Positions 55,637 to 64,000 of a stretch of DNA of 64,000 bases are shown here, in pieces. The translations under genes and the position numbers were made by a program. Position 1 is the first letter of the stretch. Every line of letters starts with the position of its first letter. Source of the DNA: Hyphomicrobium sp. (GTDB taxonomy: Bacteria; Pseudomonadota; Alphaproteobacteria; Rhizobiales; Hyphomicrobiaceae); the NCBI RefSeq assembly GCF_019753045.1, contig NZ_JAIELN010000017.1:81556-145555 (forward strand), written 5' to 3'. Under the pieces are notes generated by a model, which saw only the letters and a program-made list of their open reading frames with translations, was not told the origin of the DNA and made no database searches.

Positions 55637-57478
55637 TCAGCCGCGTCCGGGGACTTTGATCGGACGCGGTGGCTTGCGCATGAACGCAGGCACGTTCTCG
55701 GCAAAGCCCAAGCGCTCATCACCCTTGTGAGAGGGTTGCTGCTTACGAGGCGCTTCCCTTGCCGCTTCACGCTTTTCCGGCCTCTCATGGCCATGGCGTG
55801 CGTGCCGCTGCGCGGGGGCGGGCTCGTCCGTCCACGCATCAGGAGCGGGTTTCGGACGCTGCGGGCGCCGTGTCGGTTCTGCGGACCGGCGAGGATGCTC
55901 GGACCGTGCGTGCTCGGATCTTGGGTGATCAAGGCTCGGCTGATCAGATCTCGGATGCTCAGATCTCGGATGCTCGAGTCTTGGTTGCTCGGATCTTGAA
56001 TGATCGGATGATCTTGAGCGCTCGGATCTTGCGTGCTGCTGCCGTGGCTGTTCGGATTGCGGTTGCGGCGCTCTCTCCGGGCGGGGCGTGCGTCTACGCT
56101 CCTGGCGGTGAGATTGCTCGATCGGCTCCAGATAGTCCGGCTGACTGGTCTCGTGATGCGGCTGGCGAGCGCTTTGCTGAGGCTGACGCTCCCGGTGCTC
56201 GGGTGCGCGGTCTTTATGATCCTGCGGCCGGCCAGCCCGGTGCGCAGCCTGCTGAGGCCTACGTGATTTATCGGCGCCTGAGCTTTGACCGCGTCCGCCA
56301 CGACCCCGGCGGCGTTTGCCGGCACTCGCGAAATCCTCTTCGCTCGGGGCGTCGCCAAGCCATACAGGCGCTTCGCCGGTAATCTTTTCGATGTCCTTGA
56401 CGAACTTCAGATCGTCCGGACTGACGAGCGAGGCTGCATAACCTTCGCGACCCGCCCGGCCCGTGCGGCCGATGCGATGCACGTAGTCGTCGGCGGCCCA
56501 CGGCAGGTCGAAATTGAAGACGTGCGAGACGTCAGGGATGTCGAGGCCGCGCGCTGCAACGTCGGATGCCGCCAGCAGCATGATTTCGCCGGCGCGGAAT
56601 TTGTCGAGCGTGTCCATGCGGCTCGCCTGATCCATATCGCCGTGAAGCGCACCAGCGTTGAAGCCATGCTTCGTCAGCGATTTGAAGAGGACGGCGACGT
56701 CACGCTTGCGGTTGCAGAAGATGATGGCGTTCTTGACGTTGCCTTCCCGGATCAAATTGCGCAGGACGTCGCGCTTCGCCCAGTCTTCGCCGTTCGGACA
56801 ATAGACGAAGCGCTGCGTGATGGTCTTCGCGGTCGTCGCGGGCTTCGCGACTTCGATCCGCTCGGGATTGTTCAGGAACTGATTGACGAGCCGTGTGATC
56901 TCCGGCGGCATCGTCGCCGAGAAGAAGAGCGTCTGGCGCCGTGGCGGTAGAAGCTTGCAGATTTTCTCGATGTCCGGAATGAAGCCCATGTCGAGCATGC
57001 GGTCGGCTTCGTCGATGACGAGGATTTCGACGCCCATCAGCATGACGCGGCCACGCCCGAAATGGTCGAGGAGCCGGCCAGGGGTTGCGATCAGAACGTC
57101 GACGCCACGGTCAAGCTTCTTGACCTGGTCGTCCATCGAAACGCCGCCGATGAGCAGCGCGACCTGCAGTTTATGATTTACGCCGTATTTTTCGAAACTT
57201 TGCGCGACCTGGGCAGCAAGCTCACGGGTCGGAGCGAGGATCAACGAACGGGGCATTCGTGCTCGCGCGCGGCCGGTTTCGAGGCGCGTGATCATCGGGA
57301 GGACGAACGAAGCCGTTTTTCCTGTGCCCGTCTGGGCAATGCCGAGCACGTCTCGTCCGGTAACGGCAACCGGGATGGCGGCGGCTTGAATCGGGGTGGG
57401 GTTTGCGTAACCCGCAGCCGTTATGGCCGCTTGAACCTTGGGCGAAAGCCCGAGGTCAGCGAACGTCTTGGTTTCCAA
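55637..57478 (-). CDS. rhlE: DEAD-box RNA helicase, RhlE-like, with repetitive C-terminal tail
   Basis: 613 residues. The helicase core (about 1-370) has NPTPIQAAAIP, AQTGTGKT, APTREL, a VIDEADRML DEAD box, FFSATMP and HRIGRTGRAG. The tail (about 375-600) is Arg/Gln/Pro/His-rich with tandem five-residue units such as RSEHP and RSEQP. It unwinds structured RNA and is usually linked to cold growth or ribosome assembly. Convergent with the tfoX-like gene with a 9-base gap. Confidence 0.93.
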   Translation of the reverse strand: METKTFADLGLSPKVQAAITAAGYANPTPIQAAAIPVAVTGRDVLGIAQTGTGKTASFVLPMITRLETGRARARMPRSLILAPTRELAAQVAQSFEKYGVNHKLQVALLIGGVSMDDQVKKLDRGVDVLIATPGRLLDHFGRGRVMLMGVEILVIDEADRMLDMGFIPDIEKICKLLPPRRQTLFFSATMPPEITRLVNQFLNNPERIEVAKPATTAKTITQRFVYCPNGEDWAKRDVLRNLIREGNVKNAIIFCNRKRDVAVLFKSLTKHGFNAGALHGDMDQASRMDTLDKFRAGEIMLLAASDVAARGLDIPDVSHVFNFDLPWAADDYVHRIGRTGRAGREGYAASLVSPDDLKFVKDIEKITGEAPVWLGDAPSEEDFASAGKRRRGRGGRGQSSGADKSRRPQQAAHRAGRPQDHKDRAPEHRERQPQQSARQPHHETSQPDYLEPIEQSHRQERRRTPRPERAPQPQSEQPRQQHARSERSRSSDHSRSEQPRLEHPRSEHPRSDQPSLDHPRSEHARSEHPRRSAEPTRRPQRPKPAPDAWTDEPAPAQRHARHGHERPEKREAAREAPRKQQPSHKGDERLGFAENVPAFMRKPPRPIKVPGRG

Positions 57479-57773
57479 AAGTCAGTATCTCCATCTGCAC
57501 AGCTCGGATGGTCCGGCGCAACGCAGCGTCAGACAGTCTTTCAAGAGCGCAGGGGGGACGGGTGCCGAAAGGACCTAAGCCGAATAGGAGTGCGGATCAA
57601 AAAGCATAAAAAAACGCGCAAATCGATCCCCTGCGCTCCGGCACGCTCGGGTGCTCGCATACATCTCGGCCTAGCGCAAGGGAATCTCGCCGGTTTAGGC
57701 TACTGAGCCCGCGGGGTTGTGTCACAGGGAGGATTGGGCGAGCGAATTCGGCCGCTCGCCCCGGATATCGTCC

Positions 57774-58451
57774 TTATGCGTCGGCCTTGAGCAGCCACCG
57801 TCCGAATAGGCCGCCAATGACGCCTCCCAGAATGGGGGCAGCAAAGAACAACCAGACCTGAGACAAGGGCAGCCCGGCGGCATAGACGGCCGGCCCGAAG
57901 CTACGGGCGGGGTTGACCGACGTATTGGAGATCGGGATCGACATGATGTGGATCGCGGTCAGGGCCAGGCCGATGGCCGCAGGAGCGAGAAGTGCCGGCC
58001 CGTTCACCCGGGTCACGCCCATGATGACAACGAGGAAAAAGGCGGTCAGCACGGTCTCGAGGATAAAGACCTCAGACAGGCTCGCCTTCAGCATCGAAAG
58101 TTCGCCAAAACCATTGGCCGCAAATGTCGGGCTGGTGTGACCGACGAGAGAGAAGATTCCGCAGGCTGCGCAGGCTCCGATGAGTTGCGCCAGAATGTAG
58201 AACACGGCCTTTCCAAGCTCGAAACGGCCGCCGGCAACAAGACCAAGCGTTACGGCTGGATTGTAATGTCCGCCGGATATGTGGCCGATGGCGAAGGCCG
58301 TCGCCATGACAGTAATGCCGATGCAGAATGCGACGCCGAGAATACCTGCGGCTCCCGATGGTGCTCCGAAGGAGTAAAATGCTGAGCCCAGAATGGACGA
58401 CATCAGCATGAATGTGCCGAATGCTTCAGCGGCGAGTGCGCGGCTGTTCAT
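57774..58451 (-). CDS. aqpZ: Aquaporin Z-like water channel
   Basis: 225 residues with six membrane helices and both aquaporin half-helix motifs: GGHYNPAVTLG (about 60-70) and SVNPARSFGP (about 180-190). It allows water movement across the inner membrane. AAGGAG lies 9 bases before the ATG. Confidence 0.93.
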   Translation of the reverse strand: MNSRALAAEAFGTFMLMSSILGSAFYSFGAPSGAAGILGVAFCIGITVMATAFAIGHISGGHYNPAVTLGLVAGGRFELGKAVFYILAQLIGACAACGIFSLVGHTSPTFAANGFGELSMLKASLSEVFILETVLTAFFLVVIMGVTRVNGPALLAPAAIGLALTAIHIMSIPISNTSVNPARSFGPAVYAAGLPLSQVWLFFAAPILGGVIGGLFGRWLLKADA

Positions 58452-58846
58452 TAGATAGAGCTCCTTATTTTCTCAATTTTTTTGCGACGCGCGCAGTGGG
58501 TACGGCCGGAAACGCGACTTCACAGCGATACCGGACGTGCCGATACCGGACGCGTGCGATGCGTCGCCGTGGACGAATCACTGCAGCGCGCATTAACCGT
58601 AGCGAGGCGTAGGCAATCGGTCCGCCCCAATGCGGTCACAAATTGTCCCGGGCCCGAGAAGGGCTTATTTGTCGTATTAGCGAAAATGACTTTTGGATCG
58701 ATATTCCGTGCCGTAAATATCTGCCGGGGGCGCAGATACCAGTCGGACACGCAGGTTCGCTAAAAGTCGATGGCGTCGCCTAGTGCGGCGTGATTCTCAG
58801 GTTAGAGATACGCGAGCGCCGCTGAAATTCGCGAGGATCTCGATCG
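58452..58846. other. Intergenic region between divergent aqpZ and desaturase genes
   Basis: No gene supported. Two features: an imperfect direct repeat CGATACCGGACG at 58526-58537 and 58541-58552, and an inverted repeat TATCTGC/GCAGATA (58718-58724 and 58732-58738). AT-rich segments near 58480 and 58690 fit promoters. Confidence 0.45.
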
Positions 58847-60256
58847 ATGGCTGGAAATGCTCGTTCTTCGATGGCTGACGCCGGCCTGACCATTCGCGAG
58901 ACCGCGACGGGCGGAGAAGCGCGCCCGAGAGGCGTCCGCCGCGGTGACGCCATCCGAGAGCTCAAGAAGCGCGATAACTACACGAATTTCCGCCATATAG
59001 CGTTTGTCTACCTCGTCATCGCTGCATCGATTGGCTTGACCATTTGGAGCTACGGCGCGGTCGCGGATGCAGGTCTCGGGTGGTGGTGGAATATCCCCAT
59101 GACGCTGTTGTGCATCGCAGTGGTCGGCGCGTCGCAGCACCAGTTCGGCGGCGTCATTCACGAGGGGACGCACTTCATCCTCTTTGAAAATAAGACCCTG
59201 AATGAATTGGTGTCCGATTGGCTCGGCGGGTTTCCGATCTATACGTCGACGTTCCAATACCGGCTGCACCATCTCGCGCATCACCAATTCATCAACGATC
59301 CGCTCCGCGATCCCGATTGGGCCCAGCTCAATGAAAGCGGTCATGATCTCGACTTCCCGATCACTCATTTCGAGATGTTGAAGGAACTCGGGAAGCAGCT
59401 TTGGCTGCCGAACCTCTTCCGCTACATGATCGTGCGTGCCCGCTACAGCGCGCTCGGTACCGACAACAACCCGTACATGGACCGAGAGCGCAAGGGCGAA
59501 CGCCTACCGACACTGATGGGCGTCATTTACGCCGTGTCGGCGCCCGCAGCTGCGATCACGCTCATCAAGTTGGGACATGGCGCGTGGGCCTTCGCGGCGC
59601 TTGGCGCGATGACGGCCGCGGCTGTCGCGTACTTCTATTTTCTCGATGAGGAAAAGCTGCCGCATGCGCACGTCGAGACGGTGATCTCCCATCGGACGAC
59701 GAACATCAGCCGCATCCTCTTTATGGCGATCCTCTACTCCGCTCTCACGGGGATCGAAGTCGCGGGCTGGGGCCCGGCGTGGGCGTATTTCGGCCTGCTC
59801 TGGATTCTGCCGCTGTTTACGGCGTTCCCGCTGTTCATGATCATGCGACAGTGGGTGCAGCACGGAAATGCCGATCGCGGACGTTACACGAACACCCGGG
59901 TGTTCCTGGTCAATCCGTTCATTCGTTACGCGGTCTTTCCGTTCGGGATGGATTATCACCTCCCGCACCACGTCTTCGCCTCCGTGCCCCACTACAAGCT
60001 CAAGGGCTTGCACGAACTGCTGCTGCAGGATCCCGAATACCGGGAGAAGGGGATCGTCGTTGAGGGTTACTTCAACTCGCCGCATGGCAAGGTCGAGGAT
60101 CGCCATCCGACCGTCATCGAGGTTCTGGGTGAAAAATATGCGCCGGAGCCGGGCGGTAACGTCTACGTCGATACCGATACGCTCGAATACGCCAAGGTGA
60201 GCGACGCCGATGCGATCGCGCGCGAGAACGAAGCGTCTCTTCGCGACGGCAAATAA
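58847..60256 (+). CDS. Membrane fatty acid desaturase/hydroxylase
   Basis: 469 residues with four or more membrane helices and histidine boxes of the FA_desaturase family: GGVIHEGTHFIL, YRLHHLAHHQF, MRQWVQHGNADRG and MDYHLPHHVFA. The di-iron centre activates oxygen for C-H bond attack on fatty acyl or related lipid chains. Substrate unknown. The C-terminal extension (about 420-469) is acidic. An intrinsic terminator overlaps the TAA. Confidence 0.88.
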   Translation: MAGNARSSMADAGLTIRETATGGEARPRGVRRGDAIRELKKRDNYTNFRHIAFVYLVIAASIGLTIWSYGAVADAGLGWWWNIPMTLLCIAVVGASQHQFGGVIHEGTHFILFENKTLNELVSDWLGGFPIYTSTFQYRLHHLAHHQFINDPLRDPDWAQLNESGHDLDFPITHFEMLKELGKQLWLPNLFRYMIVRARYSALGTDNNPYMDRERKGERLPTLMGVIYAVSAPAAAITLIKLGHGAWAFAALGAMTAAAVAYFYFLDEEKLPHAHVETVISHRTTNISRILFMAILYSALTGIEVAGWGPAWAYFGLLWILPLFTAFPLFMIMRQWVQHGNADRGRYTNTRVFLVNPFIRYAVFPFGMDYHLPHHVFASVPHYKLKGLHELLLQDPEYREKGIVVEGYFNSPHGKVEDRHPTVIEVLGEKYAPEPGGNVYVDTDTLEYAKVSDADAIARENEASLRDGK

Positions 60257-60290
60257 AAAACGAGAGGAGCGTTTGCGCTCCCCTCGTTCA
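60251..60290. terminator. Bidirectional terminator between desaturase and parE genes
   Basis: AACGAGAGGAGCG pairs with CGCTCCCCTCGTT around TTTG, with one mismatch. The A-run before the stem gives a T-run on the minus strand, so it works best for parE. Confidence 0.85.
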
Positions 60291-60313
60291 AGCTGCCAGC
60301 CTATCGTTTCGTC

Positions 60314-62320
60314 TTAGATATCCAGGTCTTTCGCGAAAGCCGCGTGTTCCTGGATGAAGCGGTAACGAGCTTCGGGCTTCGAGCCCATCAGCGCATTGAC
60401 GGCATCGCCCAATCCGCCACGTCCGTCTTCGCTGATGCCAACGCGCAGAAGCGTTCGCCGCTTCTTGTCCATCGTCGTCTCTTTGAGATCCTTGAAGTCC
60501 ATCTCGCCGAGGCCTTTGAAGCGCGTAACCTTCGGCTTCCGGCCCTTAAAGTGCGTGGCGAGAAGTTCGTCGCGATGCGCTTCGGTGCGCGCATAAACAA
60601 CGTCGCTCTTGTCGGAGATTTTGTAGAGCGGCGGGACTGCCAGAAACAGATGGCCGTTTTCAACGAGTTCCGGCGTCTCCTGATAGAAGAAGGTGATCAG
60701 CAGCGAGGCGATGTGCGCGCCGTCCACGTCGGCGTCCGTCATGATGATCACGCGCTCGTAGCGCAAATCCTCGTCGCGATATTTGGTGCCGGTGCCGACG
60801 CCGAGTGCCTGAATGAGATCGGAGAGCAGCTGGTTTTGTGACAGCTTCGCCGAGGACGCGTTGGCGACGTTCAGGATCTTGCCGCGCAGCGGCAGGATCG
60901 CCTGAGTTTCGCGATCGCGCGCGCTCTTGGCGCTGCCACCGGCGGAGTCTCCTTCGACGATGAAGATTTCTGTGCCTGCTGCCTGCTGAATCGAGCAGTC
61001 GGCAAGCTTGCCGGGAAGGCGCAATTTGCGCGTCGCGGACTGGCGGCCGACCTCTTTCTCGCGGCGGCGCTTTAGGCGCTCCTCGGACTGATCGATGGTC
61101 CACTCGAGGAGCTTTGTCGCCTGTTGCGGGCTATCTGCGAGCCAGTGATCGAAGGCGTCGCGGACGGCCGTTTCAACGATCTTTGTTGCTTCCGCGGTTG
61201 CGAGCTTGTCTTTCGTCTGCCCCTGGAATTCGGGTTCGCGGATGAAGACCGACAGCATCGACGCTGCCGTGCCCATGACGTCTTCCGACGTGATCTGGAT
61301 TGCCTTCTTGACGTTGACGAGTTCGCCATAGGCGCGGAGGCCCTTGTACAACGCCTGACGCAGGCCGTTCTCGTGCGTGCCGCCTTCGGCCGTCGGAATG
61401 GTGTTGCAGTAGGAGGACGAGAAGCCATCCTCGTCGGCGATCCAGGCGACGGCCCATTCGACCGATCCGTGACCGTCTTCCTTCTCGATGCGACCCGAAA
61501 AGATGTCCTTGGTGACGCGCGCCTGCCCCTCGATCGACGACGTCAAGTAGTCGCTCAAGCCGCCGGGGAAGTGGAACACCGCTTCGGCGGGCGTTTCGTC
61601 CTTGATAAGGTCGGGGGCGCACTTCCAGCGGATTTCGACGCCGCCGAAAAGGTAGGCCTTCGAGCGGGCCATCTTCATCAGGCGAGCGGGCTTGAAAGCG
61701 CAGCCTTTGCCGAAGATCTTTTCGTCCGGCTTGAAGCGGACTTTGGTGCCGCGCCGGTTCATGATCGAGCCGAGCTTCTCGAGCTTGGTTTGCGGCTCGC
61801 CGCGCGAGAATACCATCCGGTAGAGCTGCTGGTCGCGCGCCACCTGGACTTCGAGCGTTTCGGACAGTGCGTTGACGACGGAGACGCCGACGCCGTGCAA
61901 GCCGCCGGACGTATTGTAGGCCTTCGAGTCGAACTTGCCGCCGGCGTGCAGCACAGTCAGCACGACTTCGAGCGCGCTCTTGTTCTTGTATTTCGGGTGC
62001 GGGCCGATCGGAATGCCGCGGCCGTTGTCGGTAACCGTCAGAAAGCCGTCGGCCGAAAGTTCGACTTCGATCCACGTCGCGTGTCCGGCGACAGCCTCGT
62101 CCATCGAGTTATCGATCACCTCGGCGAAGAGGTGGTGCATCGCTTTTTCGTCAGTGCCGCCGATGTACATGCCGGGGCGGCGGCGTACAGGCTCCAGGCC
62201 TTCGAGCACCTCGATATGATGCTCGCTGTAGCCAGTTTCGACGGGCTTGCGTGCACGCGACGATTTTTCAGTCATTTCGCTATCGAATTCCGGAAAGAGG
62301 TCGGTTTGAGATCGGCTCAT
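60314..62320 (-). CDS. parE: DNA topoisomerase IV subunit B
   Basis: 668 residues of the GHKL type II topoisomerase family. ATP site: AEVIDNSMDEAVAGHA, TVTDNGRGIPIG and GLHGVGVSVVNALS. TOPRIM motifs: IVEGDSAGGSAKSARDRETQ and IMTDADVDGAHIASLL. It decatenates daughter chromosomes with ParC, which is elsewhere. Start ATG at 62320. Confidence 0.97.
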   Translation of the reverse strand: MSRSQTDLFPEFDSEMTEKSSRARKPVETGYSEHHIEVLEGLEPVRRRPGMYIGGTDEKAMHHLFAEVIDNSMDEAVAGHATWIEVELSADGFLTVTDNGRGIPIGPHPKYKNKSALEVVLTVLHAGGKFDSKAYNTSGGLHGVGVSVVNALSETLEVQVARDQQLYRMVFSRGEPQTKLEKLGSIMNRRGTKVRFKPDEKIFGKGCAFKPARLMKMARSKAYLFGGVEIRWKCAPDLIKDETPAEAVFHFPGGLSDYLTSSIEGQARVTKDIFSGRIEKEDGHGSVEWAVAWIADEDGFSSSYCNTIPTAEGGTHENGLRQALYKGLRAYGELVNVKKAIQITSEDVMGTAASMLSVFIREPEFQGQTKDKLATAEATKIVETAVRDAFDHWLADSPQQATKLLEWTIDQSEERLKRRREKEVGRQSATRKLRLPGKLADCSIQQAAGTEIFIVEGDSAGGSAKSARDRETQAILPLRGKILNVANASSAKLSQNQLLSDLIQALGVGTGTKYRDEDLRYERVIIMTDADVDGAHIASLLITFFYQETPELVENGHLFLAVPPLYKISDKSDVVYARTEAHRDELLATHFKGRKPKVTRFKGLGEMDFKDLKETTMDKKRRTLLRVGISEDGRGGLGDAVNALMGSKPEARYRFIQEHAAFAKDLDI

Positions 62321-62489
62321 CTACAGCCCTTGATCGTCTGAGGCGTGACCACACGTTCCGAAAGAAGCGGCGGGACGCACGACAGCAGAAGCCGCTGATG
62401 CGAATCTTGAGGGTTCCTTATAGCCTGAGCCGGGGGCATGCCACCATCGCGTTTGCGACTTGTGGCGGCACTGCAACGCGCCAAATGCC

Positions 62490-63341
62490 TTAGACTGCGA
62501 CGTTATCGATCAATCGCGTCTTGCCGAGCCAAACAGCGGCCAGCACGCGCAGCGCCCATCCATCTGCCGCAGGAGGCACGGCCAGCGTTTCCGCGTCGCG
62601 GACTTCGATGTAGTCAATTCTCGCAAACCCGGCTGCGATGAGCTTGCGCTTGGCGTTAGAAATGCCGGTCGGCACATCCGCGCCATTTGCAACGTCTTCG
62701 GCGAGCGAGGAAATTACGGCGTATAGCGCGGGGGCAATCCTGCGTTCTGCTTCACTCAGATAGGCATTGCGGGATGAAAGCGCCAGCCCGTCTGTGTCAC
62801 GCTTGGTCGGTCCACCAATCAGCTTCACGGGCGTATTGAGATCGCGCACGACTTGCCGCAGCACGGTGAGCTGCTGATAGTCTTTTTCGCCAAAAATCGC
62901 GATGTCGGGCGTGACCTGGTTGAAGAGCTTCGTGCATACCGTCGCCACGCCGTCGAAGTGGTTAGGACGGAACGCGCCGTCGAGATCCTTGGCGGCGCTC
63001 CCGGCGCGAACCCCCACGGAAAAGCCCTCCGGATACATTTCCTCGACGGCTGGCGCCCAAACGAGATTAGCGTCGGCATCGGCGAGCTTTATCAGGTCAC
63101 CGGCCTCGTCGCGCGGGTAACGCGAGAGATCTTCGTCTGGCCCGAATTGCGTAGGGTTGACGAAGATCGAAACGACGACCTTGTCCGCCTTCTTCCTGGC
63201 AAGCTTGACGAGCGCAAGGTGGCCTGCGTGCAGCGCGCCCATCGTCGGCACGAGGGCGATCGTCTGGCCACGCTGGCGCCATTTCGAGGTGGCTTTTCGG
63301 AGGTCGCGCAGGTTGCGGACGACTTTGATGATTTCGGACAA
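62490..63341 (-). CDS. panC: Pantothenate synthetase
   Basis: 283 residues of the class I synthetase-like fold. ALVPTMGALHAGHLALVKLA carries the HIGH-like motif, with SIFVNPTQFGPDEDLSRYPR, IFGEKDYQQLTVLRQVV and the KMSKS-like ALSSRNAYLS motif. It joins pantoate and beta-alanine with ATP. Cytoplasmic. No panB is adjacent. Confidence 0.96.
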   Translation of the reverse strand: MSEIIKVVRNLRDLRKATSKWRQRGQTIALVPTMGALHAGHLALVKLARKKADKVVVSIFVNPTQFGPDEDLSRYPRDEAGDLIKLADADANLVWAPAVEEMYPEGFSVGVRAGSAAKDLDGAFRPNHFDGVATVCTKLFNQVTPDIAIFGEKDYQQLTVLRQVVRDLNTPVKLIGGPTKRDTDGLALSSRNAYLSEAERRIAPALYAVISSLAEDVANGADVPTGISNAKRKLIAAGFARIDYIEVRDAETLAVPPAADGWALRVLAAVWLGKTRLIDNVAV

Positions 63342-63507
63342 AGCTTAGGCCCAGATGAGATTTCAGGGCAGTGGTGCAGGGATTACGGGCAAGTCGTCAA
63401 GGGGAGAAGCTGGTGGCAGCTTTTTCGACCGCAGGCGCGGGCTCCTCAATCTGCTAATATTGGCTCTGGGCGAATCGCTGTGAGCGCCTTTTATCAGCGG
63501 GAACATT

Positions 63508-64000
63508 ATGGTCGCGATATTGCGGCGCGAGGATAGCGTGACACAACGGGGTCTCCCGTCACGGGACGAGTTCGCCGCACAGTATCTCACGGACGAGCCG
63601 CGGCTTGTCGGCGCTCTGATCGAACGTGCGCTCTTCACCGAGGACGAGCGGCGGCGGACCGCGGACGTGGCGCGGCGGCTTGTGCATGCGGCGCGGGCGG
63701 ACAAGGCGAGCCACGCCGGCGTCGATGCGTTCATGCACGAATACGGCCTGGCGACGGACGAAGGCGTGATCCTGATGTGCCTCGCCGAGGCGCTGCTGCG
63801 CATTCCGGACGCCGAGACGGCAAATGCTTTCATCGCAGACAAGATTTCCGGTGGCGCGTGGGAGAAGCATCGCGGGCATTCGGAGAGCCTCTTTGTCAAC
63901 GCATCGACTTGGGGCTTGATGCTGACGGGCCGCATCATGCGGCTCAGGGAAGCCAAGGGCGCAAACCCGCTGCAGGCGATGAAGCGCCTCGTGGCGCGTT
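63508..64000 (+). CDS. putA: Proline dehydrogenase/delta-1-pyrroline-5-carboxylate dehydrogenase PutA, 5' part
   Basis: The frame runs off the right edge after about 164 residues. From the ATG at 63508 (or the GTG at 63538) the protein contains EYGLATDEGVILMCLAEALL followed by RIPD, ANAFIADKISGGAW, HSESLFVNASTWGLML and RLREAKG, as in the arm/linker part of bifunctional PutA. PutA oxidises proline to glutamate in two steps. Divergent from panC. Confidence 0.87.
   Translation, partial: MVAILRREDSVTQRGLPSRDEFAAQYLTDEPRLVGALIERALFTEDERRRTADVARRLVHAARADKASHAGVDAFMHEYGLATDEGVILMCLAEALLRIPDAETANAFIADKISGGAWEKHRGHSESLFVNASTWGLMLTGRIMRLREAKGANPLQAMKRLVAR

Noticed and set aside
55880..56030. Regular 15-base repeats that at first sight suggest a CRISPR-like array
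   Set aside because: There are no spacers, the period is 15 bases, and the units encode in-frame five-residue repeats of the helicase tail.
63363..63956. Minus-strand frame of 197 codons near the right edge
   Set aside because: Antisense shadow of the putA start; no supporting motif.

Overview
The window looks like part of an alphaproteobacterial chromosome, most likely order Hyphomicrobiales and possibly a Hyphomicrobium-like methylotroph. This rests on the GC-rich coding style, on families typical of that order (Usg, DUF930, DUF1285, HisKA_2 kinases, bactofilins, secreted RlpA) and on the gene order of the suf operon. I recognised families by eye, so the genus is an inference. I saw no rRNA, tRNA, CRISPR array, integrase or transposase gene.

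Layout. 1-8.9 kb: envelope and small secreted proteins (RlpA, bactofilin, polysaccharide deacetylase), a chromate transporter, a CorA transporter and several small orphan genes, including a 25-codon ORF with a very strong ribosome binding site. 8.9-11.1 kb: thiC under a TPP riboswitch. 11.3-20.9 kb: a minus-strand operon-like run of MoxR ATPase, DUF58, DUF4159 protein, a second large membrane protein, a dehydrogenase-like protein and a phospholipase C-like/helix-hairpin-helix fusion. 21-26.2 kb: accessory region with DUF1285, an orphan protein with a PD-(D/E)XK-like pattern, palindromic repeats and unknown genes. 26.4-35.2 kb: small secreted proteins, arylsulfatase, heme-binding GlcG-like protein, ArsC, DUF930, histidine kinase, Usg, MarC and a GNAT. 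35.3-46.4 kb: an SbcD/SbcC-like pair, a second bactofilin, Bcp peroxiredoxin, a giant YhdP/AsmA-like protein, tyrS and anmK. 46.5-55.6 kb: the suf iron-sulfur operon. 55.6-64 kb: DEAD-box helicase, aquaporin, desaturase, parE, panC and the start of putA.

How the genes work together. The suf cluster runs regulator-desulfurase, sufB, a 62-residue protein, sufC, sufD, sufS, DUF59 protein, sufA-type carrier and TfoX-like protein, with overlaps or short gaps. Its first gene is one uninterrupted reading frame joining an IscR-type Rrf2 regulator, with its cysteine/histidine cluster ligands, to a complete NifS-like cysteine desulfurase. The MoxR run resembles ATPase/VWA-type chaperone systems acting at the envelope.

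The most notable structural signal is a dispersed palindromic element (about 40 bp, up to six copies) mostly just after gene ends. Its outer and inner stems change sequence between copies but keep base pairing. MITE-like elements with GTCATCC ends form a second repeat family.
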